Assembly: GCA_030067055.1 (NCBI GenBank) | Contig: JASJAL010000115.1 | Span: 1 to 8,601 of the forward strand | Direction of reading: 5' to 3' | Source of the DNA: Kiloniellales bacterium | GTDB lineage: Bacteria; Pseudomonadota; Alphaproteobacteria; Kiloniellales; JAKSBE01 | Length of the DNA: 8,601 nt | Shown here: one piece after another, positions 6,668 to 8,601 of the stretch | Numbering within the stretch: the first letter of the stretch is position 1 | How the letters are laid out: the number at the start of each line of letters is the position of its first letter | Notes under the pieces: generated by a model | Told to the model about the DNA's origin: nothing | What the model saw: the letters and a program-made list of their open reading frames with translations, nothing else | Database searches by the model: none | Made by a program: the position numbers and the translations under genes

Positions 6668-6966
6668 TCCGACGCGCGCCGCCCGGCCACAGCGGCCCGG
6701 AGCTTGGCGGCTGACGGCGTTTCCATCTGCAGCGGGCCACCGGTGGCGAGCAAAAGCACCGCGCCGTGCTCCCGGCTGAAGCGCCGGGCCTCGCGCAGGA
6801 CCACGCTTTCTGCCGTGCCGAGCCGGGTCGCATCGAGGAACTCGGCCAGCAGATGACCGCGACCGGAAACGAAGTCCCGGACCTGGAATCGTCGTTTCAT
6901 CAGTCCCTTGGGCCGTGACCCTTCCACAGACCTGAAGATCGGGACATAGGCGACATAGACGGTCAT
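6610..6966 (-). CDS. Small resolvase-N-terminal-like protein lacking the catalytic serine
   Basis: A 118-residue protein with a near-ideal ribosome site, AGGAGGT, 4 nt before its ATG. I recognise the pattern of a serine-recombinase N-terminal domain: YVAYVPIF (4-11) in place of YVAYVRVS, VRDFVSGRGHLLAEFLDA (29-46) like the helix-strand after the first loop, and REHGAVLLLATGGPL (65-79) in place of the usual AKLDRL strand. The nucleophile Ser is Phe11, the Arg two before it is Pro9, and the DRL motif Asp-Arg is Gly77-Pro78. No DNA-binding zinc ribbon or long C-terminal domain follows. It is therefore unlikely to cut DNA. The last 20 residues or so are read antisense through the VOC gene and may be non-conserved. 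Divergent from the EamA gene. Either a repurposed domain or a decaying remnant; the intact ribosome site favours expression. Confidence 0.55.
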   Translation of the reverse strand: MTVYVAYVPIFRSVEGSRPKGLMKRRFQVRDFVSGRGHLLAEFLDATRLGTAESVVLREARRFSREHGAVLLLATGGPLQMETPSAAKLRAAVAGRRASDQAYGGPLSSTVLPSGSSM

Positions 6967-6969
6967 AGG

Positions 6970-6976
6970 ACCTCCT
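6970..6976 (-). promoter_or_regulatory. Shine-Dalgarno of the recombinase-like gene
   Basis: On the minus strand the sequence reads AGGAGGT followed shortly by ATG at 6966. It is a full anti-16S match and is the main reason to treat this small gene as real. Confidence 0.7.
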
Positions 6977-6996
6977 CAAGATCAATATCTAGGAGG
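6971..6996. repeat. Bulged inverted repeat containing both divergent ribosome sites
   Basis: CCTCCT (6971-6976) pairs with AGGAGG (6991-6996), and AGAT (6979-6982) with ATCT (6987-6990), leaving a 2-nt bulge and a 4-nt loop CAAT. In either transcript the AGGAGG ribosome site would be in the 3' arm of this hairpin. Part of the symmetry follows from having two divergent ribosome sites close together; the extra 4-bp inner stem does not. Confidence 0.5.
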
Positions 6997-7001
6997 GCTC
7001 T

Positions 7002-7016
7002 GTGGCGGTTCTGTGA
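7002..7016 (+). other. Possible four-codon leader reading frame
   Basis: AGGAGGG at 6991-6997 is followed after 4 nt by GTG GCG GTT CTG and then two stops in a row, TGA TAA (7014-7019). The TTG used for the EamA frame lies 4 nt beyond the second stop. The strong ribosome site therefore serves a start that makes only Met-Ala-Val-Leu, unless the true start of the permease is a non-standard codon such as the in-frame CTG at 7000. Could be a coupled leader or chance. Confidence 0.3.
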
Positions 7017-7023
7017 TAAGTCC

Positions 7024-8019
7024 TTGGAACAACAAAGGCGGGGGCGGGGTTTGGACGGACAGCGGCCGGAAGGCGAGAGCGGGGCCACCGCGCCGGAGCA
7101 GCCTGCTCCTTCCGCCGGCGGCCCTTGGTCGGAATTGGCCCCCGTCACCCGCGGTATCCTCCTGATGGTCGCCTCGACCGTCGGCTTCTCGGCAATGCAT
7201 GTCCTGGTGCGTTTCGTCTCGGCCGAGCTGCACCCCTTCCAGGTCGCCTTCTTCAGAAACGCCTTCGGCGTCGTGGTCTTCCTGCCCTTCATGCTGAAGT
7301 CCGGCTTTGCCGTGTTCCACACGCAGCGCCTCGGCCTACATGGCCTGCGGGCGCTGCTCAACGTGGCCGCCATGCTGTCTTTCTTCATGGCGCTCAGCCT
7401 GACACCGATCGCTCAGGTGACGGCCCTGGCCTTCACGGCGCCGATCTTCGCGGCGGTCCTGAGCGTGGTGCTGCTGCGCGAGCGGGTCCACCTCCGGCGC
7501 TGGAGCGCGATCCTGCTCGGCTTCCTCGGCACCTTGGTCATCCTGCGGCCGGGACTCCAGAGCATCGACCTGGGGTCGGTCCTGACCCTGATCGCGGCCG
7601 TGCTCTGGGCCGCCACCATGATCGTCATCCGGGTCCTGGGCCGCAGCGAGTCGAGCCTGACCATCACCGCCTACATGAACGTCTTGCTGGCGCTGCTCTC
7701 CCTCGTCCCTGCGCTCCTGTTCTGGCGGACGCCGTCGCTGGCCGCGCTTGCCTGGCTGCTGGTCATCGGGATCCTGGGCACCCTGGCGCAACTCGCTCTG
7801 GCGCAGTCCCTCAAGGAAGCCGAGCCAGGCGCGGTCATGCCCTTCGACTTCCTCAAGCTGATCTGGGTGACGATCCTGGGTTACCTGCTCTTCGCCGAAT
7901 TGCCGGACGCCTTCATCTGGCTCGGCGGGGCAATCATCGTGCTCAGCACCAGCTACATCGCCTATCGGGAAAGCCAGTTGCGCAAACGGAATGCGATTTC
8001 AGAGCCGCCCCAGGTCTAG
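7024..8019 (+). CDS. EamA-domain DMT superfamily permease
   Basis: A protein of up to 331 residues with ten predicted membrane segments in two EamA repeats (about 43-175 and 185-315), typical of drug/metabolite transporters that export amino acids, metabolites or other small molecules, or take up substrates. Family-like features are the FRNAFGVVVFLPF segment after helix two (77-89), the LTPIAQVTALAFTAPIFAAVLSVVLLRERV segment (126-155) and a second-repeat LKEAEPGAVMPFDFLKLIW (263-281). The N-terminal 40 residues are polar and rich in Gly, Pro and Glu. The start is unsure: the TTG at 7024 has no good ribosome site of its own, no ATG occurs before the first membrane helix, and the strong AGGAGGG at 6991 lies 26 nt too far upstream; a TTG at 7051 is another option. 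Divergent from the recombinase-like gene. Substrate cannot be told from the sequence. Confidence 0.85.
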   Translation: MEQQRRGRGLDGQRPEGESGATAPEQPAPSAGGPWSELAPVTRGILLMVASTVGFSAMHVLVRFVSAELHPFQVAFFRNAFGVVVFLPFMLKSGFAVFHTQRLGLHGLRALLNVAAMLSFFMALSLTPIAQVTALAFTAPIFAAVLSVVLLRERVHLRRWSAILLGFLGTLVILRPGLQSIDLGSVLTLIAAVLWAATMIVIRVLGRSESSLTITAYMNVLLALLSLVPALLFWRTPSLAALAWLLVIGILGTLAQLALAQSLKEAEPGAVMPFDFLKLIWVTILGYLLFAELPDAFIWLGGAIIVLSTSYIAYRESQLRKRNAISEPPQV

Positions 8020-8036
8020 GCGGGCGGATCAAATCG

Positions 8037-8066
8037 TTAGTAGTGACATGATTTATAGCATATAAT
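8037..8066 (+). promoter_or_regulatory. Promoter with consensus -10 inside the inverted repeat
   Basis: TATAAT at 8061-8066 is a perfect -10 box. With an 18-bp gap the -35 is TTAGTA (8037-8042), 3 of 6 matches. A GTGACA at 8043-8048 is closer to consensus but only 12 bp away. Transcription would start near 8073, giving a leader of about 25 nt to the GTG at 8098. Confidence 0.45.
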
Positions 8067-8075
8067 GTCACTACT
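8039..8075. repeat. Perfect 11-bp inverted repeat, likely operator
   Basis: AGTAGTGACAT (8039-8049) and ATGTCACTACT (8065-8075) match exactly as inverted repeats around a 15-nt AT-rich centre. The surrounding 45 bases (8031-8075) have only 13 G or C, unlike the GC-rich neighbours. No T-run follows either arm, so it is not an intrinsic terminator for the permease gene. The -10 box of the next gene lies in it, which fits an operator or a site bound by the gene's own product. Confidence 0.7.
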
Positions 8076-8097
8076 CGCAGATACTGAGAGGGTCAAC

Positions 8098-8601
8098 GTG
8101 GCTTTCGTCAGACGTCGAAAGACATCCGGTGGCACCCTGGTCACCACCCTTATGGAGAGTTACCGGGACGCGCAGGGGCGGCCGCGGCAGCGGACCCTGG
8201 CCAACCTTCATGGTGCAGAGAGCGCCGATGAAGCTCTGGCCCGCCTGGCGGCGGTCGGGGTGCGGCTCGAACGCCTGTGCCGGGCCGTCGAGGCCGAAGC
8301 CACGGCGGTGACCCGGGCCCTGGCGCCGCTGGCCGGGAAACGCGAGGCGGCCTTGCCTTGGGAGGCCCGGATCGAGCGCGCGGCTCTTCAGAACCGATGT
8401 CGATGGCTGGAGGCACGCGGCGAGCAACTCGCTGCGTCCCTGGCCGCTTTGAAAGCCGAGTGGGGCCAGCTCGCGGCCTATCGGAGCTGGGACGATTCGA
8501 AGCTGCAGCGGGCGATCGAGCGGGAAGGGAAGGCGCTCGACTCCGTGGCGGAAACGGCGGTGGCCGATCGACTGGCCGCCAAGTCGCTGGAACGGCGCAA
8601 G
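8098..8601 (+). CDS. Unknown protein with transposase-like N-terminus and helical body, 5' part
   Basis: The frame is open from GTG at 8098 to the window edge, 168 codons, so the 3' end is missing. GAGAGGG at 8086-8092 lies 5 nt before the GTG. The first 40 residues, AFVRRRKTSGGTLVTTLMES then YRDAQGRPRQRTLANLHGA, resemble the basic start of IS1634-type transposases (RRRK ... ESYR ... RQR.L..LG). After that I see no DDE-type strand-and-Asp pattern; residues 43-168 are rich in Ala, Leu, Glu and Arg with few breaks, and look helical, in part coiled-coil (LERLCRAVEAEATAV; GEQLAASLAALKAEW). I recall similar stand-alone hypothetical proteins of this opening in alphaproteobacteria but cannot confirm it. 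It could be a DNA-binding accessory or regulatory protein acting at the upstream inverted repeat, or an element's first gene. Confidence 0.6.
   Translation, partial: MAFVRRRKTSGGTLVTTLMESYRDAQGRPRQRTLANLHGAESADEALARLAAVGVRLERLCRAVEAEATAVTRALAPLAGKREAALPWEARIERAALQNRCRWLEARGEQLAASLAALKAEWGQLAAYRSWDDSKLQRAIEREGKALDSVAETAVADRLAAKSLERRK

Noticed and set aside
6017..6985. Minus-strand frame (322 codons) covering the VOC and small-protein genes
   Set aside because: Mostly antisense to the VOC gene and in a different frame from the recombinase-like gene, which has the proper ribosome site.
7125..8051. Alternative plus-strand frame (308 codons) through the permease gene
   Set aside because: Arg/Pro/Gly-rich out-of-frame translation; the other frame has ten membrane segments and EamA motifs.
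8039..8075. Inverted repeat as the permease gene's terminator
   Set aside because: The centre is 15 nt and AT-rich, the stem is not GC-rich, no T-run follows, and a consensus -10 box lies inside it.
8098..8601. Calling the edge gene a complete IS1634 transposase with terminal repeats
   Set aside because: Only the first 40 residues resemble such proteins, no DDE pattern is visible and the element's other end is outside the window.

Overview
The window is GC-rich and densely coded, with alpha- or Rhodospirillales-like gene content: a SAF-domain homoserine-dehydrogenase-like oxidoreductase, a cyclase-family hydrolase, an exported acetamidase/formamidase, a TAXI-like protein and a DMT permease. 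The taxonomic guess rests on family resemblance and composition only. I see no rRNA, tRNA, CRISPR array or complete insertion sequence.

Layout. Positions 1-1386 (+) hold the 3' part of a COG4091-type SAF-domain oxidoreductase followed 30 nt later by a cyclase-family metal hydrolase, a likely two-gene metabolic unit. Positions 1475-3764 hold two polytopic membrane enzymes facing each other, a GT87-type (DUF2029) glycosyltransferase-like protein (+) and a PAP2_3/Aur1-like lipid phosphatase (-), whose stop codons overlap inside one 8-bp palindrome. A divergent intergenic region (3765-4030) separates the PAP2 gene from an exported acetamidase/formamidase (4031-5296), which is followed after 4 nt by a short, Tat-like-signal TAXI-related protein (5301-5873), and then by a small protein with one hydrophobic segment (5963-6205). 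A VOC-family protein (6281-6667, +) converges with, and overlaps, a small minus-strand gene (6610-6966) that resembles the N-terminal domain of serine recombinases but has lost the catalytic serine and nearby arginines. Divergent from that is an EamA/DMT permease (about 7024-8019, +). The two genes' Shine-Dalgarno sequences are complementary to each other and form a short hairpin. The end of the window (8039-8601) has an AT-rich 11-bp perfect inverted repeat with a consensus -10 box in it, directly upstream of a gene that runs off the edge. Its first 40 residues look like the start of IS1634-type transposases, but it continues as a charged, helical protein.

How the genes work together is mostly inference. 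The acetamidase and TAXI-like protein are probably co-translated or co-transcribed and may handle a small amide or organic acid in the periplasm. The GT87/PAP2 pair suggests polyprenyl- or phospholipid-linked sugar chemistry. No single well-known multi-gene system is visible. The most unusual items are the stand-alone inactivated recombinase-like domain, the palindrome-controlled gene at the right edge, and the GT87 protein with altered signature residues.
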